Below, one piece after another: positions 27,310 through 35,170 of a DNA stretch of 63,780 bases (position 1 is its first letter; each line of letters opens with the position of its first letter). The stretch is taken from contig CAZJRB010000027.1 in assembly GCA_964547995.1 (NCBI GenBank), forward strand, positions 1-63,780. The letters are read 5' to 3'. The notes under the pieces were generated by a model. That model was not told where the DNA came from. It did no database searches and was given only the letters and a program-made list of their open reading frames with translations. The position numbers and the translations under genes were made by a program. The DNA is from CAZJRB01 sp964547995 (GTDB lineage Bacteria; Planctomycetota; Planctomycetia; Pirellulales; Thermoguttaceae).

Positions 27310-27386
27310 AAGGCGGCGGCCGATCTGACCTGGCAGGAACCGAGAGCTATCCTGCCATTCAGACGGCCGCCGCCTTCGCTTTTTGC
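27310..27386 (+). terminator. Rho-independent-like terminator after paralog 1
   Basis: The outer stem AAGGCGGCGGCC (from 27310) pairs with GGCCGCCGCCTT (to 27376). An inner stem is TGGCAGG (27331-27337) with CCTGCCA (27351-27357). It is followed by TTCGCTTTTT. A decayed version of this hairpin is now inside the coding region of paralog 2. Confidence 0.65.
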
Positions 27387-27523
27387 GACCACGGTGTGGC
27401 TCGCACGATCCGCCGGATGGGGCAGCCTGGCAACCCGTAAAAAAGCCAGGAAAGTAGGCAGCCATCTCGTCCGCCTTGCCAATTCGGCGGGGCTGGAAGC
27501 CTACCGCAACCTGCCTCAGGTTC

Positions 27524-27683
27524 TTTCGGGGGGTTGGGTTCGCAACGATTGTTCCGGTTTTCCCTCAAAAAAGGGTTATGACCCTGCTACCGGAATTTCT
27601 GGTGGTTCCATCTGTACCAGGACGATGGTTGACAACAATCGTAGGGGTAATTTGGATTTGTGCCTGAGAAAGGAGTTGGAACG
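27524..27683 (+). promoter_or_regulatory. Conserved structured 5' leader of MORN paralog 2
   Basis: Counterpart of 25638-25801. The closing stem is extended to 8 pairs here: CGATTGTT (27546-27553) with AACAATCG (27634-27641). The inner hairpin is GGGT (27573-27576) TATG ACCC (27581-27584). The ribosome-binding site AAGGAG (27670-27675) is 8 bases before the start codon. Confidence 0.5.
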
Positions 27684-29150
27684 ATGTTCCTTAAAAAAAG
27701 AGTCGTAATGATGTTCCGACGAGACCCCCTCTTTGGAGGGATTCTCGTGTTGGTGGTTGCCATACTCTTGGGGGGAACCCTGTGGGCGATTGCCCAGGCC
27801 AAGGTCCTCGACGATCCTCCGAAACCCACTCCCGTTGTTGAAGCAACGCCGGTTTCGCCGCCGTCGGAAGCCGCAAAGCCGGAGAGCCAGGAACCCGAGT
27901 TGGTCACCGAACGCTATCCGAACGGTGCGTTGAAGATCGAGCGACAGGTGAGCGTCGACGACCAGTTCAACTACGTCAACCACGGCATTTATAAGGAATA
28001 CGATCGCGACGGCAACCTCATCAGAACCGGCCAATACCGCATGGGCACGCAGGAAGGCCGGTGGATCCAGTATTTCAAGGCCGGCGAGGGCAGTCTGTTT
28101 TCGGGCGAACTCAGCTCGCAGTTCCCGGGACCGTTCGTCTCGAAAGCGGACTTCGTCGATGGAAAGCTTCACGGCACGTGGAATATCACAAGCAAGGCTG
28201 GACACAAGGTGATCGAGTGGCAAATCGACCGCGGCGTGCGGCACGGCAGGGCCTGCTGGTACCATCCCAACGGCAAGCCGCGCCAGGAAGGCCGCTACAA
28301 CCACGGGGTTCCCGTCGGACTGTTCCACGAGTGGGATCCCAGCGGCACGCTCATCCGCTCGGTGACCTATCTCGACGGACGCCCGCTCACCAGGAAAATC
28401 CATTGGCACAACAGGAACCAGAAAGCCTACGAAGGAACCGTGCTGCCGGGACGGGACGTACCCAAGCTGGTGTTCGACTGGTGGAATACTTCCGTGACCA
28501 GTGACCTGGCGACCACCACCCTCCCCGAACAGAAGCATGGCCGCTGGACCGCTTGGTATCCCAACGGCCAAACGAAGGTGGAAGGCCAATACTGCCGAGG
28601 CGTACCGGTGGGCAAGTTCGCCTGGTGGTACGAGAACGGCCAGAAACAAGCCGACGGGCAGTATGTGAATGGCTTGCGGACGGGAATATGGGTCACGTGG
28701 CATCAGAACGGCCTGAAGGAATCCTTCGGCGAATATGCCGGCGGGGTGATCGTTGGAAAATCCCGGCGGTGGGATCCCAATGGCAAGCTGGTCAAACGTC
28801 ACAACCTACCCGGCGAGTCGGGTGAGAACACGGGCCTCAGCAGGCAGGACCATGTGAAAAGGTCGGGAGACTTCGATCGCATCGAGCAACTGACCCATAC
28901 CGCGTGGCCTTTTCGGCAGTTCCGTGAAAGGCATCCGAATACCAAGGTGACGACTTGCCCGGTCCGTCGGAACCTCCACGATCCGGCCACCCAAACGGCC
29001 GCCTCCTGCAAATGCAGCGACCACAGCGGTGGAGTTTGCGAGATCCGCCCCACGAAAAGCGGCCGCTACCCCTTAGCACCGCCGACCACTATCCGACAGG
29101 CTTCCCGCCAGTCGTCGGTTACCATAACAGGCGTAAGAGCCATCAAGTAG
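27684..29150 (+). CDS. Secreted/anchored MORN-2 (YwqK-type) repeat protein, paralog 2
   Basis: ATG 27684 is supported by AAGGAG 8 bases upstream; the in-frame codon at 27660 precedes that site. The 488-residue protein matches paralog 1 closely from the membrane anchor (~10-32) and through the MORN-2 repeats, but lacks the Lys-rich segment. After residue ~410 (RIEQLTHTAW) the similarity to paralog 1's protein stops. The ~80 extra residues are Cys/His/Arg/Thr-rich and correspond at DNA level to the 3' untranslated region of paralog 1. The extension looks like read-through after stop-codon loss rather than a domain. Same likely extracytoplasmic location, function unknown. Confidence 0.83.
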   Translation: MFLKKRVVMMFRRDPLFGGILVLVVAILLGGTLWAIAQAKVLDDPPKPTPVVEATPVSPPSEAAKPESQEPELVTERYPNGALKIERQVSVDDQFNYVNHGIYKEYDRDGNLIRTGQYRMGTQEGRWIQYFKAGEGSLFSGELSSQFPGPFVSKADFVDGKLHGTWNITSKAGHKVIEWQIDRGVRHGRACWYHPNGKPRQEGRYNHGVPVGLFHEWDPSGTLIRSVTYLDGRPLTRKIHWHNRNQKAYEGTVLPGRDVPKLVFDWWNTSVTSDLATTTLPEQKHGRWTAWYPNGQTKVEGQYCRGVPVGKFAWWYENGQKQADGQYVNGLRTGIWVTWHQNGLKESFGEYAGGVIVGKSRRWDPNGKLVKRHNLPGESGENTGLSRQDHVKRSGDFDRIEQLTHTAWPFRQFRERHPNTKVTTCPVRRNLHDPATQTAASCKCSDHSGGVCEIRPTKSGRYPLAPPTTIRQASRQSSVTITGVRAIK

Positions 29151-29167
29151 CCGAGTTGCTGCGGGAG

Positions 29168-30019
29168 CTAAGCAACGTTCGGCCGTCGGAACCGGGTTGC
29201 TACGGCCACGGCGAGGTAGACGACGCCGGCGAGGATGATAATCGTCGGACCGCTGGGGAGATCGGATAAATAGCTCGCGCCGAGCCCGAACGCCACGAAC
29301 ACCGCACCGAGGAGGATGGCCCCGAGCATCATTTGCCAAAGTCTTCGGGAAAAATGCCCCGCCACCGCCGCCGGAAGGGTCAACAGCGCGATGACCAGCA
29401 CGATGCCCACCACGCGGACCAGCAGCACGACCGTAAGCGCGGTCAGACACAGCAGCAAAAGGTAGTACGATTTCACACGGACGCCGCGCAACCGGGCAAA
29501 TTCCTCGTCGAAGCAAACTGCGACGAACTTGTTGTGAAACATGGCCGCCAGGATCACCACCAGCACACCCAAACCGGCCACGAGCCGGAGGTCTTGCGCG
29601 GAAACCAGAACTATCGTGCCGAACAGGTAACTCATCGGATCGACATTGACCGGAATCTTGGCGAAGAAGATCAGTCCGATTGCCATACCGACGGCCCAGA
29701 TCGCACCGATAACCGTATCTTCCCGCTGCCGGGCGGAGAGGCTGACCAGGCCGATCGTGAGTGCCGCGATGAGTGCCGCCGCGACGGCGCCGAGCATCGG
29801 ATGGCACCAGCGGAACCCCGCCACCTCCTGAAGATACAGCGCCGCCCCGATCCCGCCGAAGACGCAATGGGAGATGGCGCCGGCGATATAGGTGATCCGC
29901 CGCGTTACCACGTAACTGCCGACGACTCCCAGCGGGATGCTCGCCAGTACGCCGGCCAGAAGCGCATAACGGAGGAACGGGAAGTCCGGGTCGAGGAGTG
30001 CTTCGAGCAATTCAGTCAT
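29168..30019 (-). CDS. znuB: Zinc/manganese ABC transporter permease
   Basis: This 283-residue ABC-3 family protein has about eight hydrophobic segments (for example LLAGVLASIPLGVVGSYVV, YYLLLLCLTALTVVLLV, VGIVLVIALLTLPAAVAG). It forms the membrane channel for uptake of Zn2+ or Mn2+. Its ATG (30019) lies within the last codons of the ATPase gene (stop at 30012), so the two are translationally coupled. Metal specificity is inferred from the His-rich binding protein in the same operon. Confidence 0.9.
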   Translation of the reverse strand: MTELLEALLDPDFPFLRYALLAGVLASIPLGVVGSYVVTRRITYIAGAISHCVFGGIGAALYLQEVAGFRWCHPMLGAVAAALIAALTIGLVSLSARQREDTVIGAIWAVGMAIGLIFFAKIPVNVDPMSYLFGTIVLVSAQDLRLVAGLGVLVVILAAMFHNKFVAVCFDEEFARLRGVRVKSYYLLLLCLTALTVVLLVRVVGIVLVIALLTLPAAVAGHFSRRLWQMMLGAILLGAVFVAFGLGASYLSDLPSGPTIIILAGVVYLAVAVATRFRRPNVA

Positions 30020-30788
30020 GGCAATCTTCCTGGCGGGAAATGACGTCGCCGTGGCGGACGATGCGGACCTCGCCGCCGTAGACGTCGCGAATCGCGTCGC
30101 CGTCCAACTCGCTGGTGGGATGGACGACCACGGTGCGGTTTACGCAAACGACCGTCTCGACCAGATGGGAAACGAATCCAAGGTCGTGGCTGACCAGCAG
30201 GATTGTCATCCGCTGGTTCAACTCCTTGAGGACTTCAGACAGTTGAGATTCAACCAGGATATCGACGTTGGCGGTCGGTTCGTCCAGCACCAGCAGATCG
30301 GGCTGGCAACAGAGCGCGCGGGCAATCAGCACCCTCTGGCGTTGACCTCCGGAAATCGCGGAGAACGGCTGCCGTGCGAACTTGTCCATGCCGACGCGGC
30401 CTAGTGCCTCTCGGGCGGCGTCGCGATCGGCCTTACCGAAAAGCCCGAGGAAGCCTGCTACGCCTTTCCGCCCCAAACGGCCCATCAAGACCACGTCCGT
30501 TACGGTCGCCGGGAACTGGAGATCATGGCGTGCATATTGGGGCATGTAGCCGATTCGGAGCCGCGATTGGCCGGGAGATCGCCCGAAAACGAGAACCTCT
30601 CCGCGATCCGGTTTCAAGAGCCCCAGCATCAGCTTCACCAACGTCGTCTTCCCGCCGCCGTTGGGACCCACGATACAAACCGCCTCGCGGGGTTGGATTG
30701 TCAAATCGACGTCTTCCAGCACGGGCACGCCGTCGTAGGCGAAGGAAACGCCGCGCAACTCGATATCAGGTCCGGCCGTTGAAGTCAC
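30012..30788 (-). CDS. znuC: Zinc/manganese ABC transporter ATP-binding protein
   Basis: Walker A GPNGGGKTT (about 40-48), Q-loop YMPQYARHD, signature SGGQRQRVLIARAL and Walker B LLVLDEPTANVD are all present in 258 residues. It energises metal import with the adjacent permease. It overlaps the binding-protein gene by four bases at its start and the permease gene at its end. Confidence 0.93.
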   Translation of the reverse strand: MTSTAGPDIELRGVSFAYDGVPVLEDVDLTIQPREAVCIVGPNGGGKTTLVKLMLGLLKPDRGEVLVFGRSPGQSRLRIGYMPQYARHDLQFPATVTDVVLMGRLGRKGVAGFLGLFGKADRDAAREALGRVGMDKFARQPFSAISGGQRQRVLIARALCCQPDLLVLDEPTANVDILVESQLSEVLKELNQRMTILLVSHDLGFVSHLVETVVCVNRTVVVHPTSELDGDAIRDVYGGEVRIVRHGDVISRQEDCHD

Positions 30789-31705
30789 TCAAGCGCCCTC
30801 CTGATTTCCATAGCGATACGCTCCAAGTTCCCGAGGACGTCTTCGGCCAGCGGATCGATCGTTACAACCGTCCCGCCGAGGACGGAGGCCACCTTTCGTG
30901 CGCTCTGCTGGTCGAACTGGGGTTGCAGGAAGATGATCTTGACGTTTTCGGCCTTGGCCTTGTGGATCAGGGTGCGAAGCTGACGCAAAGTGGGCAACCG
31001 GCCGCCGACCTCGACCGCCTCCTGTTGCAGTCCATAGGCATCGCCGAAGTAGCCGAAGGCCGCATGGTACACGTAAAACGAATGCCCGCGATATGGCTTC
31101 ATGGTTGCTGCGATCTTGCGGTCGATCGTACCGATCTCCTCCAATATCCCGGTCAGGTTCCTTTGATAATCTTCGGCATGGGCCGGATCGTGTCGCTCCA
31201 ACGCCCCGGCGATGTTCCTCACTTGAATCTTCAACAGCGGCGGTGAGAGCCAGATATGGGAATCGGGTTCGGCCGCGTGGTGGACACAATGTCCGTGGCT
31301 GTTGTGTCGATGCGCATGAGAAAGACGGGCGTTGCAAGAGTACACGCCGGCACTTCGCCGCTCGATTCCTTCAGCGGTGTCGACTACGACGAGCTGCCGG
31401 TGTTGGGCCTCTATCTCCTCGAGCAGGCGGCTCTCAAACGGAATGCCAACCTTGAAATAAAGCGCGGCTTTTGCCAGTGCGATCATCTGTCGGGGCGTCG
31501 GCTCGAAGGTGTGCGGATCGCGGCTGGGCCGCACCAGGGTCTCAACCGCCACGTGCTCGCCGCCGATTCGTTCAACGAGACAGGCCTGCGGTGGAATGGT
31601 CACGTAGACGCGAAGCGGTTCCACTGCCTCTGCACCGGTGCTCATTCCCGGAGGAAGCGACAAAATCGATATGAAGCAAACTGTTAAGAATGTCCGTCGA
31701 CACAT
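30785..31705 (-). CDS. znuA: Zinc/manganese ABC transporter substrate-binding protein
   Basis: ATG 31705 is used because AGAGGG lies 6 bases upstream and a signal peptide follows at once (MCRRTFLTVCFISILSLPPG); an earlier in-frame codon at 31747 lies inside the preceding gene. The 306-residue mature-type protein belongs to the cluster A-I metal-binding family: PHTFEPTP (first His), DSHIWLSP (second), HAAFGYFGDAYG (third) and a late Asp in TIDPLAED. A His-rich loop (HAHRHNSHGHCVHH) between the first and second ligands is characteristic of ZnuA and argues for zinc rather than manganese. Confidence 0.92.
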   Translation of the reverse strand: MCRRTFLTVCFISILSLPPGMSTGAEAVEPLRVYVTIPPQACLVERIGGEHVAVETLVRPSRDPHTFEPTPRQMIALAKAALYFKVGIPFESRLLEEIEAQHRQLVVVDTAEGIERRSAGVYSCNARLSHAHRHNSHGHCVHHAAEPDSHIWLSPPLLKIQVRNIAGALERHDPAHAEDYQRNLTGILEEIGTIDRKIAATMKPYRGHSFYVYHAAFGYFGDAYGLQQEAVEVGGRLPTLRQLRTLIHKAKAENVKIIFLQPQFDQQSARKVASVLGGTVVTIDPLAEDVLGNLERIAMEIRRALE

Positions 31706-31983
31706 CCCGTTGCCCTCTCGCTGTCTTCCGCTACGCAAACCAGGCAAACCGCATGGCAGTCTTCACATTGTTTTACCGAGTGACTCCTGGAGAACTCTTC
31801 CCAATGCTTCCGCTGCTCGGGAGTAAGGACCCCGGTGCCACAACAGAGCGGACAACTACTATCCAGGGCGGCCAGGACCGCCGTCCGGATGAATTCAGAC
31901 CGGTTCGAGACCGCCTGTAGCGACTGCCAGAGGGCCTTGTCGACCTTGAACGTGATGGTCTCCTGCTTTGGCGAAACCGGCAT
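31684..31983 (-). CDS. Ribbon-helix-helix protein with Cys-rich metal-binding tail; candidate Zn regulator
   Basis: ATG 31983 begins a 99-residue protein. The frame is open further upstream but would then run through the SRP RNA gene on the opposite strand. Residues 8-41 form a ribbon-helix-helix DNA-binding unit (ETITFKVDKALWQSLQ, then NRSEFIRTAVLAAL). The C-terminal half holds C44-x2-C47-C48, C73-x2-C76-H77-x2-C80-x2-C83, C94 and H98, which look like zinc ligands. Its end overlaps the znuA start by 22 bases, so it heads the znuA-znuC-znuB operon. A metal-sensing repressor is the natural inference, analogous in logic to Zur or NikR but with a different architecture. Confidence 0.78.
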   Translation of the reverse strand: MPVSPKQETITFKVDKALWQSLQAVSNRSEFIRTAVLAALDSSCPLCCGTGVLTPEQRKHWEEFSRSHSVKQCEDCHAVCLVCVAEDSERATGCVDGHS

Positions 31984-32021
31984 GGGAAGCCTCTGATCAA
32001 GCGTTAACGGGGCAAGACACA

Positions 32022-32055
32022 TATTACATTGTATTACTTCGCGGCACGGAGGCAA
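32022..32055 (-). promoter_or_regulatory. Promoter and candidate operator of the zinc-uptake operon
   Basis: On the minus strand TTGCCT (32055-32050) and TACAAT (32033-32028) are 16 bases apart. Two direct repeats GTAATA (32037-32032 and 32027-32022; TATTAC on the plus strand) lie exactly 10 bases, one helical turn, apart and overlap the -10 element. A ribbon-helix-helix dimer pair bound there would block transcription (inference). Confidence 0.5.
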
Positions 32056-32108
32056 CTGGGGGCTGTTCAACATTTCATACATCCGCGGCGCGCGGTGAAT
32101 GCCCCCAT

Positions 32109-32137
32109 TTGACGAATCGTTCCAAAGTGCGTAAAAA
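32109..32137 (+). promoter_or_regulatory. Possible promoter of the SRP RNA gene
   Basis: TTGACG (32109-32114) and TAAAAA (32132-32137) are 17 bases apart, placing a start near 32145, a dozen bases before the folded RNA. Confidence 0.35.
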
Positions 32138-32156
32138 GGAGCAGCCAATAATCTTG

Positions 32157-32274
32157 CGTCGGCTTCCGATGGGGGACCCCCGCAATGGGGGCCTGTGAAT
32201 CTGGTCAGGGGCGAAAGCCAGCAGCCATAAGCAGTCACCTTCAGGTGCGGCGGGTCTCCCATCGGTAGCCGACG
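32157..32274 (+). ncRNA. ffs: Bacterial small signal recognition particle RNA (4.5S type)
   Basis: The conserved SRP domain IV core is clear: CTGGTCAGGGGCGAAAGCCA followed by GCAGCCATAAGCAG (32201-32234), with the GGTCAGG and AGCAGCC asymmetric loops and a GCGAAAGC tetraloop tip. The ends pair over a long stem: CGTCGGC-TTCCGATGGG (32157-32174) with CCCATCGGTAGCCGACG (32258-32274). At ~118 bases, with no Alu domain, it is the 4.5S class. It binds Ffh for co-translational targeting to the membrane. It lies 40 bases before dnaX on the same strand, an arrangement also known in other bacteria. Confidence 0.93.
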
Positions 32275-32314
32275 TAAGAGCAGTACATCGAACCCCTGAT
32301 CCGCCTGTCAGCGA

Positions 32315-34030
32315 ATGCCCGACTCCGCCTCCAACACCGATCCGCCGAAAGATGCGGCCAAATACGTAGTGGTGGCCCGTCGCTATCGCCCCCAGGTGTT
32401 CGAAGAGTTGATCGGCCAGGAGCACATCGCCCAGGCGCTGTCCAATGCAATCACCACAAACCGGGTAGGCCATGCTTATCTCTTCACGGGCGCCCGGGGA
32501 GTCGGCAAGACATCGGCCGCGCGGATCTTTGCCAAGGCGCTGAATTGCGAAAAGGGGCCCTTACCCGTCCCGTGCAATGAATGTGACATCTGCGAGAGCA
32601 TCAGCACCGGCGAGGACGTCGACGTGCTGGAGATCGACGGGGCGAGTAACCGGGGAATCGACGAAATCCGCCAGTTGCGGCAGAACGCGGGCGTCCGCCC
32701 GAGCCGGACGCGGTTCAAAATTTACATTATCGATGAAGTCCACATGCTTACCCGCGAGGCCTTCAACGCGCTTCTGAAAACGCTTGAAGAACCGCCCGGG
32801 CACGTGAAGTTCATTTTTTGCACGACCGAACCGACCAAAATCCCGATAACGATCCTCTCGCGGTGCCAGCGATTCGATTTCGCCGGCATCCTCACCAGCT
32901 CGATCTGTCAGCGGTTGCAGCAGATCGTAGAGGCAGAAGGAGTCGAGGCGGATACCGAGGCGTTGGAGGTCCTTGCGCGGCGGGCCGCCGGCTCGATGCG
33001 CGACAGCCAGTCGCTGCTGGAACAACTTCTCGCTTTTTCATCCGGCAAAGTTACGCTGGCAGACGTCCATGGAATGTTGGGAACCGCCGGAGACGAACGG
33101 TTGACGGAGTTGGTTGCCCATCTGCTCGAACATAACGGGGCGGCGGCCATCGCCGATCTGGACAAGGCCGTCGGCGAAGGGGTCGATGTGGCCCAGTTTC
33201 TCGAACAGCTCGTCGGCTACCTTCGGGATTGCATGGCTGCAGCCGCCGGCTGCGGGGGCGATGCGTTTCTGTACGCTTCCCCCAGCCGCGCGGACGAAGT
33301 CGTGCAGGCGGGCAAACGCCTGGGACTCCAGACGATTCTCGCCGCGATGCAGATCCTGGACCAGACCCTTTCGCGAATGCGATTCAGCACTCAAGGCCGC
33401 ATCCTCGCCGAACTGGCATTGGTGCGGATTTGTCAGCTCGAGGAATTGGACGAGTTGCCTGCGTTAATTGCTCAGTTGCAGTCGGGGGTCGCTTCGGGCC
33501 CGCCGACGCCGCGTCGGGGGGTGGAGCGTGCCGGGAACCTTACTTCCAGAACAACCCCTCAGTCACCGGCATCCCCTCGTGTCGGTCACGATGACACCAC
33601 CCCATCGGACCGGCCGCTGCTGCCGCTTGCCCCCGAGAACGCCGCCGAAATCTGGAGCAGAGCGTTGGCCGGATTGTCGGGAATGGCCGTCGAACAGGCC
33701 AAAGAATTCGACCATGTGACATTTTCTCCGCCAAATCATCTGGTCATTTTCTTCAAAGAACGCTACTATGGTTTGGCAAAGTCGTCCTGCGAACGGCCCG
33801 AGCAACTCGCCAAGTTTCAACAGGCATTGGCCGAAGTAACCGGACAGGCAGTACAGTTCGAATTCCAGGTGCAAGGAGACAGCAGCGAGCTGAAATCGGA
33901 CGGCCCGGCCGCCAGCCCCCCCCATCCACAGCAACAACTGTTGGAAATTGTCAAGAATCCTATGATTCAGCGGGCGAACGAGTTGTTCGGCGCTCAGCCT
34001 GTCGACGTGGAGCCTCCCGACCGAGAGTAA
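32315..34030 (+). CDS. dnaX: DNA polymerase III subunit gamma/tau
   Basis: The 571-residue protein has Walker A GARGVGKTS (about 58-66), the four-Cys zinc module (C78 then C88-x2-C91-x2-C94, approximate), Walker B IYIIDEVHML, and the sensor region TTEPTKIPITILSRCQRFDF. It is the clamp-loader ATPase of the replisome. The C-terminal part (from ~400) is Pro/Ser-rich and then a shorter domain than E. coli tau (643 residues). It begins an operon with ybaB (6-base gap) and recR. Confidence 0.95.
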   Translation: MPDSASNTDPPKDAAKYVVVARRYRPQVFEELIGQEHIAQALSNAITTNRVGHAYLFTGARGVGKTSAARIFAKALNCEKGPLPVPCNECDICESISTGEDVDVLEIDGASNRGIDEIRQLRQNAGVRPSRTRFKIYIIDEVHMLTREAFNALLKTLEEPPGHVKFIFCTTEPTKIPITILSRCQRFDFAGILTSSICQRLQQIVEAEGVEADTEALEVLARRAAGSMRDSQSLLEQLLAFSSGKVTLADVHGMLGTAGDERLTELVAHLLEHNGAAAIADLDKAVGEGVDVAQFLEQLVGYLRDCMAAAAGCGGDAFLYASPSRADEVVQAGKRLGLQTILAAMQILDQTLSRMRFSTQGRILAELALVRICQLEELDELPALIAQLQSGVASGPPTPRRGVERAGNLTSRTTPQSPASPRVGHDDTTPSDRPLLPLAPENAAEIWSRALAGLSGMAVEQAKEFDHVTFSPPNHLVIFFKERYYGLAKSSCERPEQLAKFQQALAEVTGQAVQFEFQVQGDSSELKSDGPAASPPHPQQQLLEIVKNPMIQRANELFGAQPVDVEPPDRE

Positions 34031-34036
34031 GTAGCC

Positions 34037-34423
34037 ATGTTCGAGAAACTCACGAGCTTGGGGTCTCTGCTGAAACAGGCACACCGGATCAGCGGCCAGA
34101 TGGAGCAACTCGGCGCGGAACTCAAAGAACGCCGCGTTACCGGCACCAGCGGCGGCGGGATGGTCGAGATCGAGGTCAACGGGCTGATGGAAGTCCTCCG
34201 CTGCTCGATCGACCAAACCCTGGTCGGCCAGGGCGACCGCGAACTGCTCGAGGACCTCGTGGCCGCCGCGGTCAACCAGGCCATCGTCAAAGGAAAACAA
34301 CTACACACCGACGTTATGAAAGAGCTTACCGGGGGATTGGAAATCCCGGGAGTCCAAGAGGCGCTGGCAAACCTGGGAGGCGCACTCCCCGAGGAAGAGT
34401 CGGACGAATTGGAGCAGTCGTAG
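34037..34423 (+). CDS. ybaB: YbaB/EbfC family nucleoid-associated protein
   Basis: The 128-residue protein shows the family pattern LLKQAHRISGQMEQLGAEL, TGTSGGGMVEIEVNGL and LEDLVAAAVNQAIVKGK. It binds DNA as a dimer and commonly sits between dnaX and recR, as here. Its TAG stop shares one base with the GTG start of recR, so the two are translationally coupled. The acidic C-terminal tail is slightly longer than in E. coli YbaB (109 residues). Confidence 0.93.
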   Translation: MFEKLTSLGSLLKQAHRISGQMEQLGAELKERRVTGTSGGGMVEIEVNGLMEVLRCSIDQTLVGQGDRELLEDLVAAAVNQAIVKGKQLHTDVMKELTGGLEIPGVQEALANLGGALPEEESDELEQS

Positions 34424-35022
34424 TGTCCACAATATCCCAATCGGTTACGGAACTGATCGACGAATTTGCCAAACTGCCCGGCATCGGCAAGAAATCGGCC
34501 GAACGCATGACGTATCACGTCTTGCGCATGCACCGCTCCGAGGCGCTGGCAATTGCCGACGCCATCCGCAACGTCAAGGAAAACGTCCGTTATTGCCGCA
34601 TCTGCTACAACCTTGCAGAAGAAGAAAAGTGTGCAATCTGCGCGGACCCGCGGCGCGAGCAAAGCATCCTTTGTGCGGTCGAGCAACCCCGCGATCTGAT
34701 GGCTCTCGAACAGGCAGGCACCTATCGGGGACTGTATCACGTGCTGCTCGGGCGGATCGCCCCGTTGGAGGGAATCAATCCCGACCAACTCACCATCGAC
34801 GCCCTGGTCGAACGGGTCCGCACCGGATCGTTCCAGGAATTGATCATGGCAACCAATCCGACGGTCGAAGGCGACGGTACGGCACTGCACATCGCAAACC
34901 TTCTGGCCGAGTTTCCCATCCGAATTACACGCCTCGCCCGGGGGATTACCACCGGTAGCGTGTTGGAGTTTGCCAACAAGGAAATCCTGGCCGACGCCAT
35001 CGCGGGCCGCCAGGAGTTTTGA
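34423..35022 (+). CDS. recR: Recombination mediator protein RecR
   Basis: GTG 34423 overlaps the ybaB stop by one base. The 199-residue product has the helix-hairpin-helix (LPGIGKKSAERMTYH), the zinc finger C-x2-C...C-x2-C (YCRIC, CAICADPRRE), and the Toprim domain (LCAVEQPRDLMALE, YHVLLGRIAPLEGI). RecR works with RecO/RecF in loading RecA at gapped DNA. Confidence 0.95.
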   Translation: MSTISQSVTELIDEFAKLPGIGKKSAERMTYHVLRMHRSEALAIADAIRNVKENVRYCRICYNLAEEEKCAICADPRREQSILCAVEQPRDLMALEQAGTYRGLYHVLLGRIAPLEGINPDQLTIDALVERVRTGSFQELIMATNPTVEGDGTALHIANLLAEFPIRITRLARGITTGSVLEFANKEILADAIAGRQEF

Positions 35023-35109
35023 CAGCTCTGGTAGAAAGGGCAATAATGTAGAATATAGGATAGAGGGTCCTCGCGTGGCGTTGGGGGGCCCCCGTGCAAT
35101 CCGCATGAA

Positions 35110-35131
35110 CCCCGCACACCGTGCGGGGACT
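35110..35131. terminator. Hairpin between recR and rpoN
   Basis: CCCCGCAC (35110-35117) ACC GTGCGGGG (35121-35128) then ACTTT. It is a near match to the hairpin at 49965-49990, so it may be a repeated palindrome as much as a terminator. Confidence 0.45.
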
Positions 35132-35170
35132 TTGGAAGACAACATTACCTAATCTCCAATCCCCTATTCC

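Noticed and set aside
25802..29150. Toxin-antitoxin locus because of the YwqK family name
   Set aside because: MORN-2 repeat proteins are often labelled antitoxin by similarity, but both copies have membrane anchors and no toxin-like gene is adjacent.
31984..32262. N-terminal extension of the RHH protein
   Set aside because: It would cover the SRP RNA and the predicted promoter, and has no RHH-family similarity before MPVSPKQE.
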